Below are positions 1 through 11,337 of a stretch of 64,000 nucleotides of DNA, piece by piece. Source of the DNA: Alphaproteobacteria bacterium (lineage in GTDB: Bacteria; Pseudomonadota; Alphaproteobacteria; SHVP01); the NCBI GenBank assembly GCA_016869765.1, contig VGES01000004.1, forward strand, positions 47,806 through 111,805. The letters run 5' to 3'. The notes beneath the pieces are model-generated. The model made no database searches. It saw only the letters and a program-made list of their open reading frames with translations, and was not told where the DNA came from. The position numbers and the translations under genes were made by a program. Each line of letters begins with the position of its first letter. Within the stretch, counting starts at the first letter, position 1.

Positions 1-26
1 GACCGGTTCATCGCTCAACCGACGCG

Positions 27-677
27 ATGACGAGCCTCACGCCCGAATTGTTGCTTCGGGCCTACATGGCGGGCGTCTTCCCGATGGCCGAGGATCGGGA
101 CGATCCGAATCTCTATTGGATCGATCCCGAGCGGCGGGGAATCCTGCCGCTCGATGGCTTTCATTTGCCGCGCCGCCTCCGAAGGACGATGCGCCAGAGC
201 ACGGCCACCTACTCGATTGATCGCGCCTTCGGAGCGGTGATCGAAGGGTGCGCGTCCGCGAACGTCAGACGACCGACGACGTGGATCAATTCTGAGATCG
301 TGCGCCTCTACACGGGGCTTTTCGATCGCGGACATGCCCACAGCGTCGAGATATGGCTCGACGATGCCCTCGTCGGGGGGCTCTACGGAGTCTCGATCGG
401 CGGGGCGTTCTTCGGGGAAAGCATGTTCAGTCGCGAACGCGACACGAGCAAATTCGCCCTCGTTCACCTCGTCGTTCGCTTGCGCGCCGGTGGCTTCGAA
501 TTGCTCGACACGCAGTTCATTACCGATCATCTTCGTCGCTTCGGAACACTCGAAATCCCGCGCGACCAATACCATCGGCGTTTAGCGCATGCCCTTAGCC
601 AACCGGCGAATTTCTCAGCGCTGGTCGATCACGGACGCGTCGCAGACGTTCTGCAGTCGATGACCCACACGTCGTAG
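27..677 (+). CDS. aat: Leucyl/phenylalanyl-tRNA--protein transferase
   Basis: 216 aa [49 protein letters not shown] is typical of Aat. Confidence 0.95.
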   Translation: MTSLTPELLLRAYMAGVFPMAEDRDDPNLYWIDPERRGILPLDGFHLPRRLRRTMRQSTATYSIDRAFGAVIEGCASANVRRPTTWINSEIVRLYTGLFDRGHAHSVEIWLDDALVGGLYGVSIGGAFFGESMFSRERDTSKFALVHLVVRLRAGGFELLDTQFITDHLRRFGTLEIPRDQYHRRLAHALSQPANFSALVDHGRVADVLQSMTHTS

Positions 678-1030
678 ATCGGGTGCTCCAGCGCCGAGAG
701 GGCCGGCGTCGACGCGAACATCCATCCCGAGAAGACGATCCTCGGCAAGTCCCCCGGTCTTTGGTCGGAGATCTCGATGAACGCGGAGGTCTCTGGTGGC
801 TCTTCGGGCGGGCGACTGCGACAGGTCCGAACGAGGACTCGCAGCGTACCGAAACGAACCTCCTGTCCCAGCGGTGCTTCGAACGTCGAGACTCGCGCGG
901 TGATCTTGTCGAGGCCACGCAGGACGGCGACGCGCCCGTCCGCACGTTGGGCAAGGCCTTGCGGCCCAGAATTGACGAGCGCCCCAACCGAGAGCGCGAT
1001 GACGCACCACGCGCGACTGCGAGCGATCAC
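629..1030 (-). CDS. DUF2155-type secreted protein
   Basis: Signal-like N-terminus, then [36 protein letters not shown]...[31 protein letters not shown] start at 1030 overlaps the stop of the next gene; the ATG ORF would start at 1075. Confidence 0.8.
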   Translation of the reverse strand: MIARSRAWCVIALSVGALVNSGPQGLAQRADGRVAVLRGLDKITARVSTFEAPLGQEVRFGTLRVLVRTCRSRPPEEPPETSAFIEISDQRPGDLPRIVFSGWMFASTPALSALEHPIYDVWVIDCRTSATRP

Positions 1031-1797
1031 GGTCGCCGGGCGGAGAATCGCAGGCGGACATAGTCGGCCCACCACACGCCGCCACGATCGCAGATCTCGG
1101 GACGCAACGCGTTCACAACGGCATCACGGGCCGGGCGTCGATCCGCGAACGGGAGGACGCGAAGAAAGCTGTCCGCGAACGTGTCGAGCCAACCGCCGAC
1201 GTCGCCGGGAAGCCGCGTCGGCCGCTCATGCAAGCCGATTTCGAGCACCTCAAACCCGCGGCTCTCGAGCAATGCGCGGTACTCCCGCGCGTCGGCGAAG
1301 ACCCAGGGATTTCCAACGAGCCCTGGATATCCACGCTGGCTCAGTATCCGATCGATCGCGGCAACGATCGTCTTCACGTTTCCGGCACCGCCGCATTCGG
1401 CGACGAACCGCCCGCCGGGTTTCAGCGCGCGATAGACGCCGTCGATTACGGCGGCGGAGTCGCGCATCCAATGAAGGGCCGCGTTCGAGAACACGGCATC
1501 GAACTCCTGATCGAAATGGAGATTCTGGCCGTCACCGACCTGGGCCTTCACCCCGCTCTTACGGGCGGCTTCAATCAGATCCGGACTCGAATCAACGCCG
1601 AGAGCGTCGACCCCAATGCCTTGGAGTCGCTGCGTCAGCACGCCATCACCACACCCTAAATCGAGGATACGCTCGCCGGGACATGGCCCAAGCAGCGAAA
1701 ACACATCGGTCGCCAGATCTGCCACGAAACGGGCATTCTTGGCGTACGACGACGCGTTCCAGTCCTGGGCCGGGGACCGAGTCATGTCACCGGGCAT
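1027..1797 (-). CDS. Class I SAM-dependent methyltransferase
   Basis: GERILDLGCGDGVLTQRL motif I and ALKPGGRFVAECGG; start ambiguous (1842, 1797 or 1785). Confidence 0.85.
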   Translation of the reverse strand: MPGDMTRSPAQDWNASSYAKNARFVADLATDVFSLLGPCPGERILDLGCGDGVLTQRLQGIGVDALGVDSSPDLIEAARKSGVKAQVGDGQNLHFDQEFDAVFSNAALHWMRDSAAVIDGVYRALKPGGRFVAECGGAGNVKTIVAAIDRILSQRGYPGLVGNPWVFADAREYRALLESRGFEVLEIGLHERPTRLPGDVGGWLDTFADSFLRVLPFADRRPARDAVVNALRPEICDRGGVWWADYVRLRFSARRP

Positions 1798-1798
1798 G

Positions 1799-2272
1799 CT
1801 AGTTGGCGGGGTCCTTGCCCCCGTCCTTGTTGCCGGTGCCAAAAATGTACTGCCCGATCAAGCCCTCGAGGTTTATGGCGGACTGCGTGAATTGGATCAC
1901 GCCACCCGACTTGAGCGTGTCCGTGTCGCCGCCAGGTACGAGGGCCAGGTATTTGCCGCCGAGCAAGCTTTCGCTCACGATCTGCGCCGACGTGTCCTTC
2001 GGTAACTGGTACCGGGAATCGATCGTAAAGCGGACCTCGGCCAGGAAGGACTTTGGATCCAGCCGTTGCTCGGTCACGGTTCCAACTTTGACACCAGCCA
2101 CCCGGACATCCGAACCGACATTCAGACCGTCGACCCGATCAAAGCGTGCGAGCAACTCATAGCCTCGAACGGCCCCGACTTCGGCCGTAGAAAACGCAAA
2201 ATAGAGAAACGCCGCAGCGACGATCAGTACGATCGCCCCGACAACGGCTTCGAACACGTTGCCTTTCATCAC
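1799..2272 (-). CDS. mlaD: MCE-family outer membrane lipid asymmetry protein MlaD
   Basis: N-terminal TM helix and FDRVDGLNVGSDVRVAGVKVGTV MCE-domain signature. Confidence 0.9.
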   Translation of the reverse strand: MMKGNVFEAVVGAIVLIVAAAFLYFAFSTAEVGAVRGYELLARFDRVDGLNVGSDVRVAGVKVGTVTEQRLDPKSFLAEVRFTIDSRYQLPKDTSAQIVSESLLGGKYLALVPGGDTDTLKSGGVIQFTQSAINLEGLIGQYIFGTGNKDGGKDPAN

Positions 2273-2281
2273 CCGTCCCCG

Positions 2282-2692
2282 CTACTCCGGCCGCCAAGCT
2301 TGGTAATCCCCCGTCGCCCGGTCGCGCGCGCCACGATCGAGCACGCTTCCCGGCGGGTGGTAGGCGGCCTCGCTCCCCGTCGTGTTGGGGACGTGAGGTT
2401 TGATCCAAGGGTAGCTGGTCGCGGCTGGCCCGATCGGCGGAACCTCGCTCTGGTGCTGCAGCCAAGCGTTCCATTCGGGCGGGACGTTGGAAGCCTCGGC
2501 CAAGCCAGCGTAGATGACCCAGCGTCGCCGGCGGTTCCAGTGGGGGCCCTGGCGGTCAGGTCGCCCCTTCTCCTGGTAGTAGCGATTGCCAAACCCATCG
2601 GTGCCGACCGGCTCGCCACTGCGCCACGTGTAGAGCCAGGTGCCCCAGGTCGCGCGATCCCACCAGTCGAATATCAGCGTCGCCCAACTCAA
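2282..2692 (-). CDS. NADH:ubiquinone oxidoreductase NDUFA12-family subunit
   Basis: GTWLYTWRSGEPVGTDGFGNRYYQEK...RRRWVIYAGLAEASNVPPEWNAWLQHQSE is typical of NDUFA12/B17.2. Confidence 0.9.
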   Translation of the reverse strand: MSWATLIFDWWDRATWGTWLYTWRSGEPVGTDGFGNRYYQEKGRPDRQGPHWNRRRRWVIYAGLAEASNVPPEWNAWLQHQSEVPPIGPAATSYPWIKPHVPNTTGSEAAYHPPGSVLDRGARDRATGDYQAWRPE

Positions 2693-2848
2693 CGTATGTC
2701 CCCTTGCTGAACCGCTTCGTGGCGCGGACTATACACGGCGGCCCTTTCTGCCAATACGCGGCATTGAAGGCGAAATCGCGGAAACACGCCGTGTTTCTCG
2801 ACCGATTTATCCCCGCAACTCACGTGTTTCACAGCCCACTTGCTCGGC

Positions 2849-2896
2849 CCCCTATATCTTGTGGTGGCGAAGCCGCGGAAACACTGCATCTTTGAC
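2849..2896. promoter_or_regulatory. Putative NrdR box pair (CCCCTATATCTTGTGG at 2849-2864; ACACTGCATCTTTGAC at 2881-2896)
   Basis: First box fits the NrdR core CwATATaTwG at 9 of 10 positions; second is degenerate. The boxes are 32 bp apart (about three helical turns), upstream of nrdJ. Confidence 0.55.
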
Positions 2897-2921
2897 AGCC
2901 TTAGCGCCCGACCACTATCAT
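2892..2921 (+). promoter_or_regulatory. Putative sigma70-type promoter for nrdJ: TTGACA-18 nt-TATCAT
   Basis: TTGACA 2892-2897, TATCAT 2916-2921; -35 overlaps the second putative NrdR box. Confidence 0.55.
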
Positions 2922-3034
2922 TCGCGCCCCGTTTGAACAGAACCACAACAAATAGAGGTTCTGAACCAGGCGGAGGCTTTCGTAGTGGTTCTTTGTCCTG
3001 GGCTGGGGGCCTGGGTGTTTGAGGGGGAGAAATC

Positions 3035-6000
3035 ATGCGTGTGGAACGGTTTTTTACGGTCGACGGGCGTTCGCCCTACGACGAGATCGAATTCCGTGGC
3101 GCGACGAGCGAAATCCGAAATCCCGACGGCTCGCTCGTGTTCCAGATGAACAATGTCGAAGTTCCCGCCGACTGGTCGCAGGTCGCCTGTGACATCCTCG
3201 CGCAGAAATACTTCCGCAAGGCCGGCGTCCCCGCCCACCTCAAGCGCGTGGAGGAAAACAATGTTCCGTCGTGGCTGTGGCGATCGATACCTGATCAGGC
3301 GGCTCTTGGAAAACTCCCGGAAAAAGAGCGCATCGTCGGAGAATTGAGCGCCAAGCAGGTTTTCGATCGCCTGGCCGGAACTTGGACGTACTGGGGCTGG
3401 AAGGGCGGCTACTTCGACTCCGAACAGGACGCCCGCGCCTATTTCGACGAGATGCGCTTCATGTTGGCGCGCCAGATGGGAGCGCCCAATTCCCCGCAGT
3501 GGTTCAACACCGGCCTGCACTGGGCCTATGGCATCGATGGCCCGGCGCAAGGACACCACTACGTCGATTTCGCCACCGGAAAATTGGTCCGCTCGGAAAG
3601 TGCCTACGAGCACCCCCAACCCCACGCCTGCTTCATCCAAGGCATCAGCGATGATCTGGTGAACGAGGGCGGCATCATGGATCTGTGGGTCCGTGAAGCG
3701 CGCTTGTTCAAATATGGATCGGGCACGGGGAGCAATTTTTCCGCCTTGCGCGGCGAGGGCGAGCGCCTTTCAGGCGGAGGCAAGAGCTCTGGGTTGATGA
3801 GCTTTCTCAAGATCGGAGACCGAGCAGCCGGCGCCATCAAATCCGGTGGCACCACAAGACGCGCGGCCAAGATGGTGGTCGTCGATGCGGATCATCCTGA
3901 CATCGAGAACTTCATCAACTGGAAGGTCATCGAGGAGCAGAAGGTCGCGGCCTTGGTCGCGGGGTCAAAGCTGTGCAACAAGCACCTCAATGCGATCATT
4001 CGCGCCTGCCATGCCGTCACAGGAGCAGCGCGTTTCACACCCAATGACAATCCCGAGCTGAAAAAAGCGATCGTCGAGGCTCGACGATCGATGATCCCGG
4101 AAAACTATGTTCAGCGCGTCATCGAATTTGCCCGGCAGGGTTTCACGGAAATCGAATTTCCCGCCTACGACACGGATTGGGATGGCGAGGCCTACCTGAC
4201 GGTCTCCGGTCAGAACGCGAACAACACCGTCCGGGTAACGGACGCTTTTCTCGCGGCCGTGGAGAAGAACGGCGATTGGAAGCTGATCCGTCGCACCGAC
4301 GGCAAAGTCGCCAAGACGCTGAAGGCCGCGGAACTTTGGGACCAGATCGCGGAGGCCGCCTGGCAGAGTGCCGATCCCGGCGTGCAATACCACACCACCA
4401 TCAACGACTGGCATACATGCCCTGCTGGTGGGGACATCCGAGCGTCCAATCCATGCTCGGAGTACATGTTCCTCGACGACACGGCGTGCAATCTCGCCTC
4501 GCTCAACCTGATGACCTTCCGACGCGAGGACGGGAAGTTCGACACGCCGGCTTTCGAGTACGCCGTGCGACTCTGGACAATCGCCCTCGAGATCTCCGTG
4601 TTGATGGCGCAGTTCCCGGCACGACGCATTGCCCAGTTGTCGTACGAATATCGAACGCTGGGGCTCGGTTACGCCAACATCGGCGGCTTGCTGATGGCGA
4701 GCGGCCTGCCGTACGACAGCGCGGCTGGCCGTGCTGTGTGTGCGGCGATCACCGCGGTGATGACCGGGGTCTCGTACGCGACATCGGCCGAAATGGCGGG
4801 GGAGTTGGGTGCATTCCCGCGGTACGACGAAAACCGGGACAATTTCCTGCGCGTCATGCGCAACCATCGTTTGGCCGCGCGCGGCCGACACGATGGTTAC
4901 GAAGGGCTCCGCACCCTCCCCGTTCCGCTCGATCTCGCGAATCTGGCTGATGCCGATCTCGCGACGGCCGCGGCCGCCGCGTGGGATCGTGCGGTCAGTC
5001 TCGGCGAGCGTCACGGCTATCGTAACGCCCAAGCAAGCGTGATCGCCCCGACCGGGACGATCGGCTTGGTGATGGACTGCGATACCACCGGTATCGAACC
5101 GGACTTTGCCATCGTCAAGTTCAAGAAATTGGCGGGCGGTGGTTACTTCAGGATCATCAACCGGGCCGTTCCAGAGGCCTTGGCCGCTCTCGGCTACGAC
5201 GAGCGGCAGATTGCAGAAATCGTCGCCTATACGATCGGGCACGGCAATCTCAAGAGTGCTCCTGGCATCAACCACGAGACGCTGAAGGCTAAGGGATTTA
5301 CGGCGGAAGCTCAGGAAAAGCTCGACGCCGCGCTGGCCAATGCCTTCGACATCAAGTTCGCCTTCAACAAATGGACGCTTGGCGAAAACTTCCTGACGAA
5401 GGTGCTGGGATTGGACGCGAAGCTCCTCGATGACCCCGGGTTCGACCTCCTGAGCCATCTCGGGTTCAGCCAGAAGGACATCGACGCAGCCAACAACTAC
5501 TGCTGCGGTGCGATGACCGTCGAAGGAGCGCCGCATTTGCGCGAAGAAGACTTGCCGGTCTTCGATTGCGCGACACCGTGTGGGCGCAAAGGCAAACGGT
5601 TCCTGTCGGCGCAATCGCACATTCACATGATGGCGGCCGCTCAGCCGTTCATCTCCGGCGCGATCTCGAAGACGATCAATATGCCGAACAATGCGACCGT
5701 CCAGGACTGCCGTGACGCGTACATGCTTTCTTGGAAGCTCGGCCTCAAGGCGAACGCGCTCTATCGTGACGGCTCGAAGCTCTCACAGCCATTGTCGGCG
5801 CTGGCGCTCGACGAGAACGCCGCTGTGACGGAAGAGACCGCGGTTCCGGTAACGGCCCAGGTGGCCGCCCTCGCCGAAAAAATGGCACGCGACATGATCC
5901 GTGACATGAAACTTCAACCGTCCCGCGGCAAGCGCGATCGCCTGCCGCAACGCCGTCGCGGCTATACCCAGAAAGCCGTGGTCGGTGGCCACAAGGTCTA

Positions 6001-6715
6001 TCTTCGGACCGGGGAATACGAGGACGGCTCGCTCGGCGAAATCTTCATCGACATGCACAAGGAGGGCTCGTCATTCCGCAGCCTGATGGACGGGTTCGCG
6101 ATCGCCATTTCGCTCGGCCTGCAATATGGCGTCCCGTTGGACGATTTCGTCGAAGCGTTCACGTTCACACGTTTCGAACCCTCGGGCCTCGTCGAGGGCA
6201 ACGATGCGATCAAGATGGCGACATCGGTGCTGGACTATCTATTCCGGGAGCTTGCGGTCTCCTACCTCGGGCGAAACGACTTGGCCCACGTGGAGCCGGA
6301 CGACCTGCGCCACGATGCCCTCGGCGCCAAGGTCGACACGAGTGCGAGCGAGGCCCACACGAGCGACGGCAACGAGCGTATCAAGGCGGTCATGAACGTC
6401 GCGAGCAGCGGCTACCTCAGGACCAATCTCTACGTGGTCAACGGTGGTCAAGCCAAGATATCGTCCGGTCCGACATCGGTGTCCGTCGGTGCGGCAACGA
6501 CGCAATTGTCGGTCAGCCTGACGGAAGGAACCACGGCCATCTCCGTGTCCCCCAATGTCATGCAGGCGCTCGACGCCAAACTCGAGAAGGTGCGCGAGGC
6601 CCGCATGAAGGGCTACGAGGGCGACGCCTGCTCCGAGTGCGGGAACTTCACGTTGGTCCGGAACGGTACCTGCCTCAAGTGCGATACCTGCGGCTCGACG
6701 TCCGGCTGCTCGTGA
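3035..6715 (+). CDS. nrdJ: Vitamin B12-dependent (class II) ribonucleoside-diphosphate reductase
   Basis: 1226 aa; [76 protein letters not shown]-terminal CSECG...CLKCDTCG. Confidence 0.97.
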   Translation: MRVERFFTVDGRSPYDEIEFRGATSEIRNPDGSLVFQMNNVEVPADWSQVACDILAQKYFRKAGVPAHLKRVEENNVPSWLWRSIPDQAALGKLPEKERIVGELSAKQVFDRLAGTWTYWGWKGGYFDSEQDARAYFDEMRFMLARQMGAPNSPQWFNTGLHWAYGIDGPAQGHHYVDFATGKLVRSESAYEHPQPHACFIQGISDDLVNEGGIMDLWVREARLFKYGSGTGSNFSALRGEGERLSGGGKSSGLMSFLKIGDRAAGAIKSGGTTRRAAKMVVVDADHPDIENFINWKVIEEQKVAALVAGSKLCNKHLNAIIRACHAVTGAARFTPNDNPELKKAIVEARRSMIPENYVQRVIEFARQGFTEIEFPAYDTDWDGEAYLTVSGQNANNTVRVTDAFLAAVEKNGDWKLIRRTDGKVAKTLKAAELWDQIAEAAWQSADPGVQYHTTINDWHTCPAGGDIRASNPCSEYMFLDDTACNLASLNLMTFRREDGKFDTPAFEYAVRLWTIALEISVLMAQFPARRIAQLSYEYRTLGLGYANIGGLLMASGLPYDSAAGRAVCAAITAVMTGVSYATSAEMAGELGAFPRYDENRDNFLRVMRNHRLAARGRHDGYEGLRTLPVPLDLANLADADLATAAAAAWDRAVSLGERHGYRNAQASVIAPTGTIGLVMDCDTTGIEPDFAIVKFKKLAGGGYFRIINRAVPEALAALGYDERQIAEIVAYTIGHGNLKSAPGINHETLKAKGFTAEAQEKLDAALANAFDIKFAFNKWTLGENFLTKVLGLDAKLLDDPGFDLLSHLGFSQKDIDAANNYCCGAMTVEGAPHLREEDLPVFDCATPCGRKGKRFLSAQSHIHMMAAAQPFISGAISKTINMPNNATVQDCRDAYMLSWKLGLKANALYRDGSKLSQPLSALALDENAAVTEETAVPVTAQVAALAEKMARDMIRDMKLQPSRGKRDRLPQRRRGYTQKAVVGGHKVYLRTGEYEDGSLGEIFIDMHKEGSSFRSLMDGFAIAISLGLQYGVPLDDFVEAFTFTRFEPSGLVEGNDAIKMATSVLDYLFRELAVSYLGRNDLAHVEPDDLRHDALGAKVDTSASEAHTSDGNERIKAVMNVASSGYLRTNLYVVNGGQAKISSGPTSVSVGAATTQLSVSLTEGTTAISVSPNVMQALDAKLEKVREARMKGYEGDACSECGNFTLVRNGTCLKCDTCGSTSGCS

Positions 6716-6731
6716 GGCGATAAGCCGTGGT

Positions 6732-6756
6732 CGGGGCGCGCGATGGGCGCGCCCCG
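6732..6756. terminator. Hairpin between convergent nrdJ and aspS
   Basis: Perfect 10-bp stem CGGGGCGCGC-GATGG-GCGCGCCCCG 17 nt after the nrdJ stop; no T-tract. Confidence 0.5.
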
Positions 6757-6768
6757 TGAACCTGTGCG

Positions 6769-8547
6769 CTACGATTTCTTCGGTTCCGGCAACGCGACCC
6801 GCAGGTGCAGTTCGCGCAACTGACGCGGCAGAACTTCGGCAGGCGCCCCCATCATGAGGTCCTCGGCCCGCTGGTTCATCGGAAACAGGATGACCTCGCG
6901 GAGATTGGCCTCATCCGCGAGCAACATCACGATTCGGTCGATTCCCGGGGCGAGCCCACCGTGCGGCGGCGCCCCGAAGCGGAATGCGTTGAGCAGGCCA
7001 CCGAAGCGTTGTTCGACGTCGGCTGCCGTGTAGCCGGCGATCTCGAACGCCTTGACCATGATGTCCGGGCGATGATTGCGAATTGCGCCCGAGCATAGCT
7101 CAATCCCGTTGCAGACAACGTCGTACTGATGCGCCTTGATCTCGAGCGGCGGCTTCGAGGCAAGGGCCTCCAGCCCGCCTTGCGGCATCGAGAACGGGTT
7201 GTGGCTGAAAACCACCTTCTTCTCTTCTTCGTCGTATTCGTAGAACGGAAAATCGGTGATCCAGCAGAGGCGGTACTCGTCCTTGGCGATCACGCCCAGG
7301 TCTTCGCCAACACGTGTGCGTGCCGCGCCCGCCAGCTTGGCCGCCGTAGGCGCTTTGTCGCACGCGAAAAAGACACCATCGCCCGGGCCAATGCCGGCGG
7401 CATCTTGAATCAGCTTGAGGCGCGCCGCATCCAACTGCTTGGCGATTGGTCCCTTGGCCTCGTCGGCCGCAAAGATGATGTAGCCGAGCCCCGGCGCCCC
7501 TTCCCCCTTGGCCCAGTCGTTCATCTTGTCGAAGAAGCTCCGCGGCCGATCGGCGGCCCCGGGAGCCGGAATGGCTCGCACCACCGCACCCTTTTCGATA
7601 GCGCGAGCAAAGATTGAAAACCCCGAGTCCTTGAAGGCCGCGGTGACGTCGGCAATCTGAATCGGATTTCGCAGGTCGGGCTTGTCTGAGCCGTACTTCA
7701 GGAGCGACTCCGCGTATGGGATCCGCGGAAACGGTTCCGGAACGCGGCGGTTCGAGAACTCCTTGAAGATCTGCGCGAGCACTGGCTCGATCGCGGAGAA
7801 CACATCTTCCTGTTCGACGAACGACATCTCGACGTCGAGTTGGTAGAACTCGCCCGGAGAACGATCGGCACGAGCGTCCTCGTCACGAAAGCACGGCGCG
7901 ATCTGAAAGTAGCGATCGAACCCGGCCACCATGATCAGCTGTTTGAACTGCTGGGGGGCCTGAGGTAGCGCATAGAACTTGCCCGGATGCAGGCGACTTG
8001 GCACGAGAAAGTCGCGCGCTCCCTCAGGAGAGCTCGCTGTCAGGATCGGCGTTTGAAACTCCATGAACCCGGCGGCCGTCATCAGCTCACGGATGCGGGC
8101 GATCACCTTGGCACGAAGCACGATGTTGCGGTGGAGTGCGTCTCGGCGAAGGTCGAGAAAGCGATAACGCAGGCGTGTTTCTTCCGGGTACACTTGGTCG
8201 CCGAACACCTGAAGCGGAAGTTCCTCGGCCTCCGACAGAACCTCGACACGATCGACGCGAACCTCGATCCGACCGGTCGGGAGTTCGTCGTTGATCGTCT
8301 CCTTGCTACGCGCGACGACGCGGCCGGCGACGCAAACGACGGTCTCTGGTCGCGCCTTATCGAGGACTGGGAAGCTGTCCGAGCCCGACTCCATCACGAG
8401 TTGCGTCACTCCGTAATGATCCCGGATATCGACGAACAGCAGATTGCCGTGGTCGCGCTTACGGTGGACCCATCCGGCTAGCTTCACCGTCTTTCCGACA
8501 TCGCCTTCGCGCAGGTCGTTACACGTGTGGGTCCGGTAGCGATTCAT
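6769..8547 (-). CDS. aspS: Aspartate--tRNA(Asp/Asn) ligase
   Basis: [49 protein letters not shown]; true start probably 8547, not the ORF start at 8664. Confidence 0.96.
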   Translation of the reverse strand: MNRYRTHTCNDLREGDVGKTVKLAGWVHRKRDHGNLLFVDIRDHYGVTQLVMESGSDSFPVLDKARPETVVCVAGRVVARSKETINDELPTGRIEVRVDRVEVLSEAEELPLQVFGDQVYPEETRLRYRFLDLRRDALHRNIVLRAKVIARIRELMTAAGFMEFQTPILTASSPEGARDFLVPSRLHPGKFYALPQAPQQFKQLIMVAGFDRYFQIAPCFRDEDARADRSPGEFYQLDVEMSFVEQEDVFSAIEPVLAQIFKEFSNRRVPEPFPRIPYAESLLKYGSDKPDLRNPIQIADVTAAFKDSGFSIFARAIEKGAVVRAIPAPGAADRPRSFFDKMNDWAKGEGAPGLGYIIFAADEAKGPIAKQLDAARLKLIQDAAGIGPGDGVFFACDKAPTAAKLAGAARTRVGEDLGVIAKDEYRLCWITDFPFYEYDEEEKKVVFSHNPFSMPQGGLEALASKPPLEIKAHQYDVVCNGIELCSGAIRNHRPDIMVKAFEIAGYTAADVEQRFGGLLNAFRFGAPPHGGLAPGIDRIVMLLADEANLREVILFPMNQRAEDLMMGAPAEVLPRQLRELHLRVALPEPKKS

Positions 8548-8684
8548 CGACGGGGTTCTCCAAAGGGCCGCATTGGCCATAGCGGCGGCGGCGCGTACTC
8601 CGCATAGGTCATCGTCCCTTGTCAAGCTGGCTGCGGTTTTTTGCGCCGCCGGGCGTCGTGTCAATCGTGTATAGAGAGGCCCAC

Positions 8685-9839
8685 ATGACGACGATTTCGA
8701 CGACCAGCGAACTCGCGGCGCTTTGTGAGCGCCTGCTCACCCTGCCCTACGTGACAGTCGACACCGAGTTCATGCGTGAGAACACCTACTACAGCAAGCT
8801 GTGCCTCATCCAGGTCGCAGGTCCGGACGAAGCGGTTGCGATCGATGTGTTGGCACCGGGGCTCGATCTCGCGCCATTTCTCACCTTGATGTCGGCTGAA
8901 CGCCCCCTGAAGGTTTTCCACGCGGCACGACAGGACCTGGAAATCTTCTATCACCTGATTGGCCGTGTCCCCGCGCCGATCTTCGATACCCAGGTGGCGG
9001 CCATGGTGTGCGGGTTCGGCGATTCGGTTGGCTATGAGACTCTGGTCGCAAAACTGGCTGGCGCTCGAATCGACAAGAGTTCCCGATTCACCGATTGGTC
9101 GCGACGGCCGCTGAGCGAGCGTCAGTTGCACTACGCCCTTTCCGATGTCGTACAACTGAGGACCGCCTACGAGACTCTGTCCCATCAAGTCGAGCGAACC
9201 AGGCGGGCCTCGTGGGTCGAAGAGGAGATGGCGATTCTGACCAGTCCTGAGACTTACAACATCGATCCCCGCGAGGTCTGGCGGCGGTTCAACCTACGCA
9301 ACCCGCGACCTCGGTTTCTCGCGATCCTGCGCGAGGTCGCGGCATGGCGAGAGATCGAGGCCCAGAGCCGTGACTTGCCCAGAAACCGTGTGCTGCGCGA
9401 CGAGATTCTCACGGAGATCGCGTCACAATCTCCGGCCAATATCGAACAGCTGGGACGTATCCGCGGAATTGGACGCGGCCTCGTCGAAAGTCGGCGCGGC
9501 GAAGCCCTGTTGGCCGCGATCGCGGCCGGGCGTTCCCTGCCCAACGATCAATGTCCGTCGTTGCCAGAACGTCAAGAGCGTCCGCGGGGAATCGCACCGA
9601 CGGTCGAATTGCTTCGCGTCCTCCTCAAGCAGAAGTGCGAGCAACACGATGTGGCACCGAAGCTCATCGCGAGTGGCGACGACCTGGAACTGATCGCAAT
9701 GGACGATGCGGCCGAGGTTCCCGCTCTGTACGGCTGGCGACGCGATGTGTTCGGGAACGATGCGATCGCGTTGAAGCACGGGAAATTGGCGCTTTCGATC
9801 GCGCGCGGCGAGATCCAAGTTACGCCGCTTCAATCCTGA
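8685..9839 (+). CDS. rnd: Ribonuclease D
   Basis: [25 protein letters not shown]...[14 protein letters not shown]...[21 protein letters not shown]; internal ATG 8685 preferred. Confidence 0.93.
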   Translation: MTTISTTSELAALCERLLTLPYVTVDTEFMRENTYYSKLCLIQVAGPDEAVAIDVLAPGLDLAPFLTLMSAERPLKVFHAARQDLEIFYHLIGRVPAPIFDTQVAAMVCGFGDSVGYETLVAKLAGARIDKSSRFTDWSRRPLSERQLHYALSDVVQLRTAYETLSHQVERTRRASWVEEEMAILTSPETYNIDPREVWRRFNLRNPRPRFLAILREVAAWREIEAQSRDLPRNRVLRDEILTEIASQSPANIEQLGRIRGIGRGLVESRRGEALLAAIAAGRSLPNDQCPSLPERQERPRGIAPTVELLRVLLKQKCEQHDVAPKLIASGDDLELIAMDDAAEVPALYGWRRDVFGNDAIALKHGKLALSIARGEIQVTPLQS

Positions 9840-11337
9840 TCGGCGTTCGCCCGACAAGGACGCGCGCTTTCAAGTCGAGAGACTCGGCAAGCTTCTTCAA
9901 CCGCCGCAAGACCAAGTCTCCGGCCAACTCGCGATGCCGTTCGGGGAGGTGCAGCGTCAAATGGCGATCCCTTCGAGTGAGACGCACGCCGCGCAGGAGG
10001 CCCGGGACTCCGCCCGAGAGCGCAAAGGCGAGATTGATCGTCCGCCCGAGTTGAATGGCTTGGGAACGCCGTTCCTCGGGTAGCAGGCGTCGCGTCATGG
10101 CACTGACGACCTCGTCTTCCTCGCCGCGATAACGGGCGCAGACGGCGAGGGCGACGAAGGCGCGCTCCGCGTGATCGACGCCGACGATGGGCGCGTGCAA
10201 AATTCGTAGGAAGGCTGTCCGCGCCCGGTAATCCGGATGAACCCGCCAACCGATATCGGCCAGCAACACGGCCCCGCGCTGCAAACGTTGATCGTCGCGA
10301 GCGGTTCTAGGAAAGATTGGCCGAAGCCAACGGCTGAGTTCGTCGGGAAAGAACTCGAAGCGCGCGCCTTGACGGCCCACGTCTTCGGCCGCGGCGAGGA
10401 GCGGATCTTGCTTTCGGGCCTTGACCGTGAGGCGAGAGAACAACAAGCCCTCGCGCAATCCGAAGGCGCAGAAGACGACTTTCGAAGGCTGACCGAGGCG
10501 TAGGATTCTCTCGAGAATCAACGACGCGAACGGGAGCGTCTCGAGACGCCGACGGGAGACCCCCCTGATCTTCTGCAGCGAGCTTTCACTCAGGCCCGAA
10601 AGAAGTTGCGCCAGGTCCTCTGCTTCGCGACGAGGCATCGCATACTGATGGATCACTCGTAGCGGATAGTCGGTTCGGCTCATGTGGACGCGGGCAAAGG
10701 AACGCCACGCCCCGCCCACGGCGTAGAACGTCTTGCCGGCGAGGTTCCGAACCCAGGGGAGCGCTTCGACGGCCTGATCGACCTGCCGGATCAACTCGGG
10801 ATCTCGTCGTGGCCGATGGACGCTCCGCAAAGGTCCGAATGGCAACGTAGCGTGAGCGCCAGTCCCTCCCTTGGCCACCTCGATCAATTCCAGACTACCG
10901 CCGCCGAGGTCGCCCACGATGCCTGAAGCTTCAGGGATCGCTGAGATCGCTCCCAGTGCGGAGAGATGCGCCTCCTCTTCGCCGGCGATAACCCGCACCG
11001 GCACGTGACACGTCCGCTCGATCTGCCGGACGAACGATGCGCCATCCTCCGCATCGCGTACTGCCGCAGTCGCCACGACGTCGACCTCCGCCTTCATTGC
11101 CTGGGTCAACGCCAGGAAGCGTTTGATCGTGCGCATGGCCAGTTTGGCGCCGGCTGGGTGCAGCCGACCGGTATCGCCCAACCCGCGACCGAGCCCGCAG
11201 AGGACCTTCTCGTTGTAGATCGGCGCTGGTGCCCGCGAAAGCCGTTCGAACGCAACAAGCCGGACCGAGTTGGAGCCGATGTCGACCACGGCAATGGGGC
11301 GGCCCTCGCGGGCTGCAGAGGCCTTCAACCTAGGCAT
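9820..11337 (-). CDS. ppx: Exopolyphosphatase, Ppx/GppA family
   Basis: [33 protein letters not shown]; adjacent to ppk1. Confidence 0.92.
   Translation of the reverse strand: MPRLKASAAREGRPIAVVDIGSNSVRLVAFERLSRAPAPIYNEKVLCGLGRGLGDTGRLHPAGAKLAMRTIKRFLALTQAMKAEVDVVATAAVRDAEDGASFVRQIERTCHVPVRVIAGEEEAHLSALGAISAIPEASGIVGDLGGGSLELIEVAKGGTGAHATLPFGPLRSVHRPRRDPELIRQVDQAVEALPWVRNLAGKTFYAVGGAWRSFARVHMSRTDYPLRVIHQYAMPRREAEDLAQLLSGLSESSLQKIRGVSRRRLETLPFASLILERILRLGQPSKVVFCAFGLREGLLFSRLTVKARKQDPLLAAAEDVGRQGARFEFFPDELSRWLRPIFPRTARDDQRLQRGAVLLADIGWRVHPDYRARTAFLRILHAPIVGVDHAERAFVALAVCARYRGEEDEVVSAMTRRLLPEERRSQAIQLGRTINLAFALSGGVPGLLRGVRLTRRDRHLTLHLPERHRELAGDLVLRRLKKLAESLDLKARVLVGRTPIRIEAA

Noticed and set aside
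777-1802. 341-aa plus-strand ORF
   Set aside because: Arg/Ser-rich translation antisense to DUF2155 and methyltransferase genes; high-GC shadow ORF
2928-3034. Classical cobalamin riboswitch upstream of nrdJ
   Set aside because: No B12-box-like sequence recognised and the leader is too short; only competing hairpins are supported
3965-5626. 553-aa minus-strand ORF
   Set aside because: Antisense to nrdJ; no family features; GC-driven open frame
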